A model generated the notes under the pieces. It saw only the letters and a list, made by a program, of their open reading frames with translations. It made no database searches and had not been told where the DNA came from. From Salegentibacter sp. (GTDB lineage Bacteria > Bacteroidota > Bacteroidia > Flavobacteriales > Flavobacteriaceae): a DNA stretch of 26,660 nt. Position 1 is the first letter of the stretch. Each line of letters begins with the position of its first letter. A program made the translations under genes and the position numbers. The stretch covers positions 1-26,660 of the forward strand of contig JAGXIG010000082.1 in assembly GCA_024635815.1 (NCBI GenBank). The letters run 5' to 3'. Below are positions 1 to 7,064 of this stretch, piece after piece.

Positions 1-13
1 AACCTGAGTTCGA
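1..13. repeat. Left terminal inverted repeat of the IS982-family element
   Basis: AACCTGAGTTCGA is matched base for base by the complement of 1038-1050; identity ends at base 14. Confidence 0.9.
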
Positions 14-117
14 TGTAAAAAAAAATCACTTATTACGAGCTATTTTAGGCCATAGAAAAGCGGAAAATTAGTATATTTAAGTGTCTTAATACCAAGCATT
101 TAACTAATTTTTCCGCT

Positions 118-1029
118 ATGATTTCTAATGATAAAATTACTGAAATTTTCTTTGAGATAGATGAATTTTGTAAGGTTTTTGAACCCGCCTTTACCCAAAA
201 ATTGCTTGAAGACGGCAAAAAACATAGAAAAAGGGCTTTTAAAATGTCGATGAGTGAGATCATTACCATTACCGTTATCTTTCACCTTAGTGGACACAGA
301 ACTTTTAAAGACTTCTACCTTTTTTATGTCCAAAAACATATGAAGTCCGAGTTCCCCGATACCGTTTCCTACAACCGGTTTACGGAATTGATGCAGTCCA
401 ATATGTTGCCACTTGTACTATTTATGAAAACCCGCTGCCTTGGCGGGTGCACTGGCATATCGTTTGTCGATTCCACTCCTCTAAGGGTCTGCAACAACAA
501 ACGCATAAGGTCCAACAAGGTTTTTGAAGGAGTAGCAACAACTGGAAGATCCACCATGGGCTGGTTCCATGGTTTTAAGTTGCATCTCATTGTGAACGAT
601 AAAGGGGAAATCCTGAATTTCGTGCTCACCCAAGGCAATGTGGACGACAGAGAACCTCTAAAAGAAGGAAATATATTGAACAAGATATTTGGAGATTTGT
701 ATGCGGATAAAGGATATATATCAAAGAACCTAGCGGCAATGCTGTTTGAAGATGGATTGCACCTGGTTACAGGAATCCGCAATAATATGAAAAATGTATT
801 GATGACCATGAGGGAAAAAATATTACTTAGAAAACGCTCGGTCATAGAAACAATAAATGACCAGCTCAAGAATATCTGTCACGCAGAGCATTCCAGGCAC
901 CGAAGCTTTGGTAATTTTATAACAAATCTCGTGGCAAGCCTGATTGCATACTCCTTTCAAGAGAAAAAACCAGCAATTAAGTTTGAAGAAGATAATTATT
1001 CAAATGGGCAACTCGCACTATTTTGCTAA
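118..1029 (+). CDS. IS982-family DDE transposase
   Basis: This 303-residue protein catalyses cut-and-paste movement of the surrounding element. It belongs to the DDE/RNase H-fold transposases. The candidate catalytic triad is D118 (in SFVDSTPL), D197 (in YADKGYIS) and E244 (in RSVIETINDQL), with 78 and 46 intervening residues, which suits IS982. The N-terminal ~100 residues contain the helical segment typical of the family. The frame is uninterrupted and the start ATG lies 105 bp inside the left repeat. It is full length (family about 290-300 residues), so the element may be active. It is unrelated in function to its neighbours. Confidence 0.92.
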   Translation: MISNDKITEIFFEIDEFCKVFEPAFTQKLLEDGKKHRKRAFKMSMSEIITITVIFHLSGHRTFKDFYLFYVQKHMKSEFPDTVSYNRFTELMQSNMLPLVLFMKTRCLGGCTGISFVDSTPLRVCNNKRIRSNKVFEGVATTGRSTMGWFHGFKLHLIVNDKGEILNFVLTQGNVDDREPLKEGNILNKIFGDLYADKGYISKNLAAMLFEDGLHLVTGIRNNMKNVLMTMREKILLRKRSVIETINDQLKNICHAEHSRHRSFGNFITNLVASLIAYSFQEKKPAIKFEEDNYSNGQLALFC

Positions 1030-1037
1030 TTCTTAGG

Positions 1038-1050
1038 TCGAACTCAGGTT
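1038..1050. repeat. Right terminal inverted repeat of the IS982-family element
   Basis: TCGAACTCAGGTT is the reverse complement of bases 1-13. It lies 9 bp beyond the transposase stop codon. Confidence 0.9.
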
Positions 1051-1238
1051 TTAAATTAAAGCACCGAAACCACAATCAATAACTTCAAACTGATGATTTT
1101 CAATTGAAAGCTCACTTTCAACTAATAAATAAGTTTATTCACCAAAATAAATTCTTAAAGCTTTGCTAAGAATCACTTAATTGATTTGGGTACTAATGGA
1201 ATTATGGGTTTCTTGGCGGGAATAAAATAAAATTATTT
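1051..1238. other. Intergenic region between IS element and hpf
   Basis: This stretch holds no credible ORF. A 7-bp stem (1151-1157 with 1167-1173) is present. I see no clean TAnnTTTG promoter element, although hpf must be transcribed from here or from the IS. Confidence 0.5.
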
Positions 1239-1544
1239 ATGGAAGCAATATATCAGTTCGTAAAACTAGATAAAAGCGAAAGCCTACAGGATTTCGCTCA
1301 AAAAAAATTAGATAAACTGGAAGTGAAATACGATTTTGTCGTAAGAGCAGAAGTTTATTTTAAAAAGGAAGAAGCCCAGGATCCAGGCGGTTATATCTGT
1401 AATATCAAATTAAGTATACCCGGCCCCCAACTTTTTGCTGAATCTAATAAAGATTCTTTTGAAGCTGCCGTTGCCGAGAGTGTAAAAGATCTTGATCGCC
1501 AGTTATCTAAGAAAAAAAGCCAGATGAAAACTCATTCTAACTAA
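1239..1544 (+). CDS. hpf: Ribosome hibernation-promoting factor, short HPF/RaiA family
   Basis: A 101-residue protein matching the short HPF/RaiA (sigma-54 modulation protein) family, which binds the 30S decoding region and shuts down or dimerises ribosomes in stationary phase. The family pattern is visible: an early amphipathic strand, the helix SLQDFAQKKLDKLE, strands ending in YICNIKLSIPGPQLFAES, and a basic C-terminus after the helix DSFEAAVAESVKDLDRQL. No long-HPF dimerisation domain follows, so this is the short form. It is monocistronic and ends at a strong terminator. Flavobacteria often carry hpf beside a xerC-type recombinase and tRNAs. Here an IS sits upstream instead, so the original neighbour may have been displaced. 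Confidence 0.88.
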   Translation: MEAIYQFVKLDKSESLQDFAQKKLDKLEVKYDFVVRAEVYFKKEEAQDPGGYICNIKLSIPGPQLFAESNKDSFEAAVAESVKDLDRQLSKKKSQMKTHSN

Positions 1545-1567
1545 AAATTCATTCAGTTTAATGCACA

Positions 1568-1600
1568 AAAAACCCTGATGTTACTCACATCAGGGTTTTT
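1568..1600 (+). terminator. Bidirectional rho-independent terminator between hpf and aconitase
   Basis: A perfect 14-bp stem (1568-1581 with 1587-1600) with a 5-nt loop has an A-run on the left arm and a T-run on the right arm, so it can terminate both hpf (+) and the convergent aconitase transcript (-). Confidence 0.9.
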
Positions 1601-1624
1601 AATTAGAATCACGAAGTAAATTCG

Positions 1625-1675
1625 AGATAAAGTCTAAAACAATCCCAAGCTTTGGGATTGTTTTAGACTTTATCT
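1625..1675. repeat. Perfect 24-bp palindrome with 3-nt loop overlapping the aconitase stop codon
   Basis: Bases 1625-1648 are the exact reverse complement of 1652-1675, with GCT as the spacer. The last two aconitase codons and its TAA (1670-1672) lie in the right arm. There is no adjacent T-tract on either strand, so it is not a classical terminator; it would form a very stable hairpin at the 3' end of the aconitase mRNA. Confidence 0.85.
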
Positions 1676-3691
1676 TCTATCGGCTTCCTCAGCATCTTTG
1701 GCTTGGTCTTCGCCGAGTTCGTTGGCTTCAATACGTTCTTTAAATTCATTGATAATACCACCTTTCAGTAAAATATTGATTTGCCTGTCACTCATACTGT
1801 GTTTTGTTTCAAATTTTAGTTTGTCCCCATTGGCTTTTCTAACAATTACCTGAATGTTATTTCGTTTTTTGATGTCATCACGAAGGTTTCTAAAAACTAT
1901 CTGATCGTCCTGCTCTATTTTCTCATAGTCTGCAATATCTATAAACTCTAGCGGAAGAATTCCAAAGTTCACAAGGTTTTGCCAGGCAATTCGGGCATAA
2001 CTATTAGCGATCACCGCAACCTGGCCTAAATATTTTGGTGCGATTGCAGCATGTTCCCTACTCGAGCCCTGGGCATAGTTGTCTTTTGCCACTACGATAT
2101 GGCCGCCGTGTTCTCCTTTGGCTTTCATCGCACGATCATAAAATGTCTCGTCAATAACCGTATAAGAATATTTACTAATTTCAGGGAGGTTACTTCTAAA
2201 AGGCAGCACCTCTGCTCCTGCTTTCAGGATCTCATCGGTAGAAACATTATCTCCCATCTTCAGCATTACAGGAACGCTATAATGATCTTGCATAGGTTCA
2301 ATATATGGAAGGGATTTAATATTCGGTCCTTTTTGAAGTTCTACTTTAGACCCGTCTTCCGGCGGAGCTACCAGCATATCTTCATTTATGATCTGAAATT
2401 CCGGATATTCGAACTTCGGATATTTCATATTATATAATTTCTCCAAATCCCGTGGATCGGTGATCTTTCCGGTTAAAGCTGAAGCCGCAGCCGTTTCAGG
2501 GCTGCATAAATGCACTTGGTCATCTTTAGTTCCAGAACGGTCGGGGAAGTTTCGGGGCATAGTACGTAAACTAATAGTACCGGAAGCTGGTGCCTGTCCC
2601 ATACCTATACAACCCATACAACCAGATTGGTGAAAACGTGCCCCTGCTTTGATTAAATTAGCAAAAGTCCGGTTATCTATCATATTCTGGATAATCTGTC
2701 TTGAAGTTGGATTTATATCAAAGGAAACATCACTACTCACCGATTTACCTTCTACAATAGCTCCTGCTACCCAGAAATCACGTAAACCTGGGTTTGCCGA
2801 AGAACCAATAACCACCTGGCTAATGGGTTTTCCTGCTACTTCACTAACCGGAACAACATTGCCCGGGCTGGTTGGCAGTGCTATTAGCGGAACAAGTTCA
2901 TCTAAAATAATTTCTTCATGAAGATCGTACTCGCAGCCTTCATCGGCTAATAATTCTCTCCAGTCATGTTCTCTTTCCTGAGATTTCAGGAAACGTTTTG
3001 TTTCCCCGTCACTCGGGAAAACGGTGGTGGTAGCACCAAGTTCGGCGCCCATATTTGCAATTACGTGGCGATCCATAGCACTTAAATTCTTAAGGCCCTC
3101 ACCATAATATTCTATTACTTTCCCAACCCCGCCTTTCACATCGTGGCGACGCAGCATTTCCAGAATCACATCTTTAGCACTTACCCAATCAGGTAAATTC
3201 CCGGTTAGTTTTACTCCCCAGACTTGGGGCATTTTTACGAAATAAGGCTGACCCGCAATAGCTGCAGCAACATCAAGTCCGCCGGTACCAATGGCAAGCA
3301 TTCCTAAAGAACCTGCAGCCGGGGTGTGACTATCTGATCCAACCATTGTTTTCCCCGGTTTCCCGAAGCGTTCCATATGTACAGGGTGGCTTACCCCATT
3401 TCCGGGTCTACTATACCAAAGTCCGAATTTTTGTGCTGCCGAAAGTAAAAATAAGTGGTCATCGGCATTCTTAAAATCGGTTTGCAGTAGGTTGTGATCT
3501 ACATATTGAACAGCTACTTCAGTTTGTGCTTTGTCCAATCCCATAGCTTCCAGCTCTAACTGTACCAGGGTTCCTGTAGCATCCTGCAGTAATGCCTGAT
3601 CTATTTTTATCCCTATTTCCTTTCCGGGAATCATTTCTCCCTTGAGCAAATGTTCTTTGATTAATTTTTGAGTTACGTTTAATTTAGACAT
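1670..3691 (-). CDS. Aconitate hydratase, Aquifex-type
   Basis: This 673-residue enzyme would isomerise citrate to isocitrate in the TCA cycle using a [4Fe-4S] cluster. The length (family about 650-660, versus 750-890 for AcnA/AcnB) and the motifs SDSHTPAAGSLGMLAIG, QSGCMGCIGMGQAP and SSREHAAIAPKYLG place it in the Aquifex-type aconitase group. C358 and C361 supply two cluster ligands. The position that normally carries the third Cys (GSCTN in canonical aconitases) reads I295-G-S-S-A-N300, so S298 replaces it. The C-terminal swivel domain (about 470-640) is complete. An extra charged tail ends in EEADRR. The gene is monocistronic, with terminator hairpins on both sides. Homoaconitase is a less likely alternative. 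Confidence 0.88.
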   Translation of the reverse strand: MSKLNVTQKLIKEHLLKGEMIPGKEIGIKIDQALLQDATGTLVQLELEAMGLDKAQTEVAVQYVDHNLLQTDFKNADDHLFLLSAAQKFGLWYSRPGNGVSHPVHMERFGKPGKTMVGSDSHTPAAGSLGMLAIGTGGLDVAAAIAGQPYFVKMPQVWGVKLTGNLPDWVSAKDVILEMLRRHDVKGGVGKVIEYYGEGLKNLSAMDRHVIANMGAELGATTTVFPSDGETKRFLKSQEREHDWRELLADEGCEYDLHEEIILDELVPLIALPTSPGNVVPVSEVAGKPISQVVIGSSANPGLRDFWVAGAIVEGKSVSSDVSFDINPTSRQIIQNMIDNRTFANLIKAGARFHQSGCMGCIGMGQAPASGTISLRTMPRNFPDRSGTKDDQVHLCSPETAAASALTGKITDPRDLEKLYNMKYPKFEYPEFQIINEDMLVAPPEDGSKVELQKGPNIKSLPYIEPMQDHYSVPVMLKMGDNVSTDEILKAGAEVLPFRSNLPEISKYSYTVIDETFYDRAMKAKGEHGGHIVVAKDNYAQGSSREHAAIAPKYLGQVAVIANSYARIAWQNLVNFGILPLEFIDIADYEKIEQDDQIVFRNLRDDIKKRNNIQVIVRKANGDKLKFETKHSMSDRQINILLKGGIINEFKERIEANELGEDQAKDAEEADRR

Positions 3692-3819
3692 AGTTGGTTA
3701 CTTTTAAACTTTAAAATATTACAATTTATAGGAATATAGGGTGCGTTTAACAATATCTTATATCTTAATTGCCAAACTGAACCTCCTACCAATCAAGTGT
3801 ATCTACCAATCTTTAGCAT

Positions 3820-3865
3820 AAAAAAAGCCATAAATACAGAAGGTTCCTCTTCCCTATTTATGGCT
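3820..3865 (-). terminator. Rho-independent terminator (minus strand)
   Basis: An 11-bp stem (3826-3836 with 3855-3865, AGCCATAAATA) is followed on the minus strand by a T-run (A-run 3820-3825 on the plus strand). It probably ends transcripts arriving from the MBL-like gene or the lipid operon before they reach aconitase. Confidence 0.7.
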
Positions 3866-3871
3866 GCTTTC

Positions 3872-3959
3872 TAAGAAGGCTGTTTGAAAAATAACTTTTG
3901 CAATATTCTGAACCTAAGTTGTGAAATATGCAAGCAGGTTATTTTCGAAACAGCTCTTA
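3872..3959. repeat. Imperfect inverted repeat, MITE-like
   Basis: GCTGTTTgaAAAATAAC (3879-3895) pairs with GTTATTTTcgAAACAGC (3938-3954), 15 of 17 positions complementary. The outer flanks TAAGA (3872-3876) and TCTTA (3955-3959) extend the symmetry imperfectly. The interior also shows weak dyad symmetry (TTGCA...TGCAA). This could be a small non-autonomous mobile element or a long RNA hairpin. Confidence 0.5.
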
Positions 3960-3965
3960 ATCCCC

Positions 3966-3999
3966 GAGGCCTGCCCGATCATTCGGGCGGGCAGGCCTC
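3966..3999. repeat. GC-rich REP-like palindrome
   Basis: GAGGCCTGCCCG (3966-3977) is the exact complement of 3988-3999; an alternative inner pairing CCCGA/TCGGG narrows the loop. It is strikingly GC-rich against an AT-rich surrounding and looks like a dispersed extragenic palindrome. Confidence 0.6.
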
Positions 4000-4062
4000 A
4001 AAATTATAAAATAGTTTTCCTCATATCTTGTGGGCTTTCCCCGAGGTTCTTGATTTATCAAT

Positions 4063-4779
4063 CTAACTTCTACTTAGTGCATTTAAAATATCGGTTTGCT
4101 GACCTTCTTCAATATTAAAGCCTGGCTTTCCTTTTCTTGGAAATAGGTAAGCAAATTCCTCGTCAAAAGCACTCCAACTGCCTGCCAAACCAAAATCGTC
4201 ATTAGATTTATCCATTTTTGGTCTTTTAAAGGTATTCAAATCAGAGTCGTATGGAGAGCCTTCTGCATCTTCACCCGGGAACAACATCCCATCATTAATA
4301 TCAGAATAAATGACCACTGAAGCTCCCCCGTTTCCGGGAAGATCAAATACCTTTAAATCGAAATCCTTCAGGACTCCTTTTCTTTCGGTGATATCTTTTG
4401 TTTTAAAACTGTCTTTAAAATTATTGCGTGGATGTGCAAAAACTGGCGCGCCACCGGCATCTTCAGAAATAGTTTTTAAATCGGCATAAGCATCCTTTAA
4501 AATAGCATCACAGGTTATTAAAATTCCTTTTATTTTATAACCGTCGGTAACCAGTTTTTTTACAGCATCTTTTGTAGTTTTTTCCACCACATCAATGAGT
4601 ATTATATCCTGTCTGTTTATATGTCTTATAGCGTAACCCTGGTTAAAAACGCCATCTTTTTCTTCACCTTTAATAATAAAAGTATCGGGGATTAATTTTA
4701 AAAACTTACCCCTTTCTCCTTTTTCAACAAATTCGGCACTTTGGCTGTGCAGCACTTCCATTTTATCAACAGTCTTCAT
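4063..4779 (-). CDS. Metallo-beta-lactamase-fold protein lacking the metal-binding motifs
   Basis: A 238-residue soluble protein whose strand/helix order resembles MBL-fold hydrolases: an N-terminal IPDTFIIKG strand, IILIDVVEKTTKDAVKKL, then ILIT (86-89), a tyrosine-rich loop and APVFAHP. Where active enzymes have HxHxDH after ILIT, this one reads CDAILKDAYADL. Where they have GHTPGS and later TGD, it reads PGNGGASVV (about 148-156) and FPGEDAEGS. All His/Asp ligands therefore appear replaced, so it is probably a non-catalytic or repurposed MBL-fold protein. The function is unknown. I chose ATG at 4779; an in-frame TTG two codons upstream is less likely. It lies 73 bp downstream of the PPTase gene on the same strand, so it may be cotranscribed with the lipid operon. 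Confidence 0.6.
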   Translation of the reverse strand: MKTVDKMEVLHSQSAEFVEKGERGKFLKLIPDTFIIKGEEKDGVFNQGYAIRHINRQDIILIDVVEKTTKDAVKKLVTDGYKIKGILITCDAILKDAYADLKTISEDAGGAPVFAHPRNNFKDSFKTKDITERKGVLKDFDLKVFDLPGNGGASVVIYSDINDGMLFPGEDAEGSPYDSDLNTFKRPKMDKSNDDFGLAGSWSAFDEEFAYLFPRKGKPGFNIEEGQQTDILNALSRS

Positions 4780-4852
4780 AATCAAAATCGTTTTAAATTA
4801 GTTGTTTCAAGATACAAATAAGACAAAGCTTACACAATGGAGAAAATGGGTT

Positions 4853-5416
4853 TTAGGACATATTTAACGAGAGCGCATAAGCAGAATAATCTCCGTGGTG
4901 GGAAAGGCTAAACGGAATTTGCAGATTATCACCACGGTAGGTCAAAAATGGGATTCCCAGCCTATCTTTGCTAATGTTAAGGGATTCTAATGGAATATTC
5001 CTTTGGTAAGAAATTTTCTGCAAAAGCCTGATCCTGGAATTTTTATTTTCTGAAATCCACGAGATCTCTGTATTCGCAGTGCAGGTATGGATCATGTCTG
5101 AAAAAAGTATCGAATTTATTTCAAAGACTTCAGCATCAAAACACACTACTCCCCTCGCCTTTCCTGAATTAATTTCTACCTGCTCGCAAACAAATCGCTT
5201 CGGATTATAAAAACGTTCCAGGTTGTATTTTCGCTGCACAGCTTTATAAACCGCCTCTTTCATACTCCACAACAACCAAACATTCAATTCCGGATCTTTG
5301 GCGTTTAAAATAGAATCCCTTTCTTCATTAATAAATATCTTCTGAAGAAATCCCCGTCTTTGCCAGTTGCTTTGTTTGCGGGCCAGGTTTAAGTCTATAA
5401 TATCGTTACCAATCAC
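4853..5416 (-). CDS. 4'-phosphopantetheinyl transferase (AcpS/Sfp superfamily)
   Basis: This 187-residue enzyme would transfer the phosphopantetheine arm of CoA to the Ser of an acyl carrier protein. The N-terminal GNDIIDL (3-9) supplies the metal-binding Asp, and WSMKEAVYKAV (50-60) is the superfamily motif with Glu54 and Lys58. The C-terminal SLSHHGDYSAYAL is a further conserved strand. The start is GTG at 5416, overlapping the ACP stop in a GTGA junction, which implies translational coupling with its probable substrate, the ACP. It is the last gene of the eight-gene lipid/polyketide operon and is presumably dedicated to it, although it could also serve other carriers in the cell. Confidence 0.85.
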   Translation of the reverse strand: MIGNDIIDLNLARKQSNWQRRGFLQKIFINEERDSILNAKDPELNVWLLWSMKEAVYKAVQRKYNLERFYNPKRFVCEQVEINSGKARGVVCFDAEVFEINSILFSDMIHTCTANTEISWISENKNSRIRLLQKISYQRNIPLESLNISKDRLGIPFLTYRGDNLQIPFSLSHHGDYSAYALSLNMS

Positions 5417-5667
5417 GCTGAAGCAAGTTTGCGTTCAATAATATTTTTCGCGTCGCCTACGGTTAACATGCCCTCCATGGAATCGTTGTCAATTTCAATA
5501 TCAAATTCGTCTTCCACATCCAAAATCACATCTACCAAGTTAGCCGAATTCACTTCCAGGTCTTTAATAAAATCTGTTTCCTCATTAAAGTTTTTGAGGC
5601 CTTCTTCTCTTTGAACGTAAGGAGTTACAATCTTTTTTAGGGAATCCAGTATTTCTTGTTCTTTCAT
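5413..5667 (-). CDS. Dedicated acyl carrier protein
   Basis: An 84-residue acidic four-helix carrier protein. The phosphopantetheine site is S41 in DLEVNSANLVD; the canonical DSL triad is replaced by N-S-A, marking it as distinct from the housekeeping ACP. Helix II continues as VILDVEDEFDIEID, as in ACPs. It overlaps the PPTase start by 4 nt and follows the ketosynthase gene after a 128-bp gap. Its role would be to carry the growing acyl chain between the ketosynthase, dehydratase and reductase of this cluster and hand it to the type III PKS. That last step is inferred from context. Confidence 0.88.
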   Translation of the reverse strand: MKEQEILDSLKKIVTPYVQREEGLKNFNEETDFIKDLEVNSANLVDVILDVEDEFDIEIDNDSMEGMLTVGDAKNIIERKLASA

Positions 5668-5795
5668 TCTGTTTGATATTAAGCTTATCCTTTTTTTGAA
5701 AACAATAGTTTCTGTGACGCTGTGATGTTGTAACGAAGTTATGTTGCTTTCTACTTACAGCACACATCTTTTTACATCTGTACTTCATTACTGGA
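5668..5795. other. 128-bp gap inside the operon between ketosynthase and ACP genes
   Basis: This is the only sizeable break in an operon whose other genes are spaced 7 bp or overlap. I see no convincing ORF, terminator or TAnnTTTG promoter. It may hold an internal promoter or processing site that raises ACP/PPTase expression. Confidence 0.4.
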
Positions 5796-7064
5796 TCACT
5801 CTATCACTTTTTTAAAAATAACCACGGCATTTACATCCCCAAACCCAAAGCTGGATTTTGCCAAAATTTTCACCGGTTTTTCCAAAGTTTCTCGCGGAAT
5901 CTTTTCTTCGGAAACCATAGCTGAAATTTCCGGGTTTAAATCTTCGCAATTTACATTTCCGAAAATAAAATCTTTTTCCAGCTGAAGCACGCTTGCCACG
6001 CATTCTATACTTCCCGAAGCGGCAAGGCAATGTCCCGTCATTCCTTTTAAGGAATTTATATACGGAAAATCCTTGCGCTTCAGAGCTTTTTTCCAATTTT
6101 CAATTTCCAGGGCATCTTTGGAGGTTGCGGTAAGATGCCCGTTAATCGCATCGATTTCGTCTGCTGAAATCCCAGAAAACTGAACAGCTTCTTCAATACA
6201 TCTAACAACCGCTTCGCTATTGGCAGCCGTCATACTACCGCCACCGCGCTGGCCACCACTATTTACAGCGCCACCCAAGACTTCGGCATAAATTTTTGCA
6301 CCGCGTGCTTTCGCAGATTCATATTCTTCCAGCATAAGCGCTCCTGCCCCGCTTCCAGGGACAAAACCGGAAGCTGAAACACTCATAGGTCGGGAAGCTT
6401 CGGTTGGATTTTCATTATATTTTGAAGGTAAAATACGCATCGCATCAAAAGCACCCCAAACATAAGGGCCGTGATCACTGCAACTGCCAACTAACATGCG
6501 TTTTGTTTTTCCGGCTGCAATTCTATCAAAACCCATTAACACAGCTTCAGTGCCTGTAGTACAGGCTGAGGAATTGGTAGTCACCTGGTTCCCACAACCT
6601 AAAATTCCGCCTAAATAAGCGCTAATACCGCTGGCCATAGTTTGCATCACGGTGGTACTTCCTAACCTTCGGGTTTTTCCGGCATCTATAAGATGAATGC
6701 CTTCCCTAAATTTATCCACGCCTAAAATTCCGGTGCCAAAAATAATTCCGCTGTCCCAATCCGGCACTTCGTTTTCTTCAATTTTAAGCCCGGCATCTTT
6801 CCAGGCATCTGTACCGGCAATTACGCCATAAACAATCCCGCTGGAATTAAGTCCGCGGAGCTGCAACGGTGTAAAATATTCTGCAATTTTTTCTTCTGAA
6901 ATTTGTGGTTTCCCGGCAACCTGGCAACTGAATTTTAAACGTTGAAGCTCTTCCTCAAACCTTATCCCGCTAGTTCCCTTCCGAAGTGCATCTTCAAAAT
7001 TATCAAGGCCTACCGCATTTGGCGCAACAACTCCCATTCCCGTAATGACCACTCGTTTCTTCAT
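5796..7064 (-). CDS. Beta-ketoacyl-ACP synthase, FabF-like
   Basis: This 422-residue thiolase-fold condensing enzyme elongates acyl chains with malonyl-ACP. The FabB/FabF Cys-His-His set is complete: C168 in NSSACTTGTEA, H310 in NGHLTATSKDALE and H345 in KGMTGHCLAASGSIE, with K340 as the conserved lysine. No chain-length-factor substitution is seen, so it should be catalytic. Its start overlaps the dehydratase stop by ATGA, indicating coupled translation. In context it is the elongating enzyme of a cluster-specific fatty-acid module, distinct from housekeeping FabF. No second KS or chain-length factor is present, which argues against an aryl-polyene or flexirubin cluster. Confidence 0.9.
   Translation of the reverse strand: MKKRVVITGMGVVAPNAVGLDNFEDALRKGTSGIRFEEELQRLKFSCQVAGKPQISEEKIAEYFTPLQLRGLNSSGIVYGVIAGTDAWKDAGLKIEENEVPDWDSGIIFGTGILGVDKFREGIHLIDAGKTRRLGSTTVMQTMASGISAYLGGILGCGNQVTTNSSACTTGTEAVLMGFDRIAAGKTKRMLVGSCSDHGPYVWGAFDAMRILPSKYNENPTEASRPMSVSASGFVPGSGAGALMLEEYESAKARGAKIYAEVLGGAVNSGGQRGGGSMTAANSEAVVRCIEEAVQFSGISADEIDAINGHLTATSKDALEIENWKKALKRKDFPYINSLKGMTGHCLAASGSIECVASVLQLEKDFIFGNVNCEDLNPEISAMVSEEKIPRETLEKPVKILAKSSFGFGDVNAVVIFKKVIE

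Larger units (their letters stand above)
1..1050 (+). mobile_element. IS982-family insertion sequence, complete
   Basis: A 1050-bp element with 13-bp perfect terminal inverted repeats (AACCTGAGTTCGA at 1-13 and its complement at 1038-1050) surrounds a single intact transposase gene. The length, the single reading frame and the ACC-type ends fit the IS982 family. The left end coincides with the first base of the window, so the target-site duplication cannot be checked. The first A may belong to the target rather than the element. The right junction lies 188 bp upstream of hpf. An intact gene and perfect ends suggest recent or current mobility. Confidence 0.9.
3692..4062. other. 371-bp non-coding region with three inverted-repeat structures
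   Basis: No credible gene is present. From left to right it holds the aconitase upstream region (3692-3819), a minus-strand terminator (3820-3865), a MITE-like imperfect inverted repeat (3872-3959), a GC-rich hairpin (3966-3999) and an AT-rich tail to the stop of the MBL-like gene. Confidence 0.7.

Noticed and set aside
369..869. Minus-strand ORF inside the transposase gene
   Set aside because: It is the antisense shadow of a clearly conserved transposase frame.
2051..2437. Plus-strand ORF opposite aconitase
   Set aside because: It is antisense to a conserved enzyme and has no recognisable domain.
3921..4118. Plus-strand 65-codon ORF in the gap upstream of aconitase
   Set aside because: It runs through the inverted repeat and GC-rich palindrome, resembles no family I know and overlaps the end of the MBL-like gene on the other strand.
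5585..5788. Minus-strand 67-codon ORF over the ketosynthase-ACP gap
   Set aside because: Its second half is the ACP gene in another frame, the composition is Arg/Lys/Cys-rich without domain features, and no start signal is evident.
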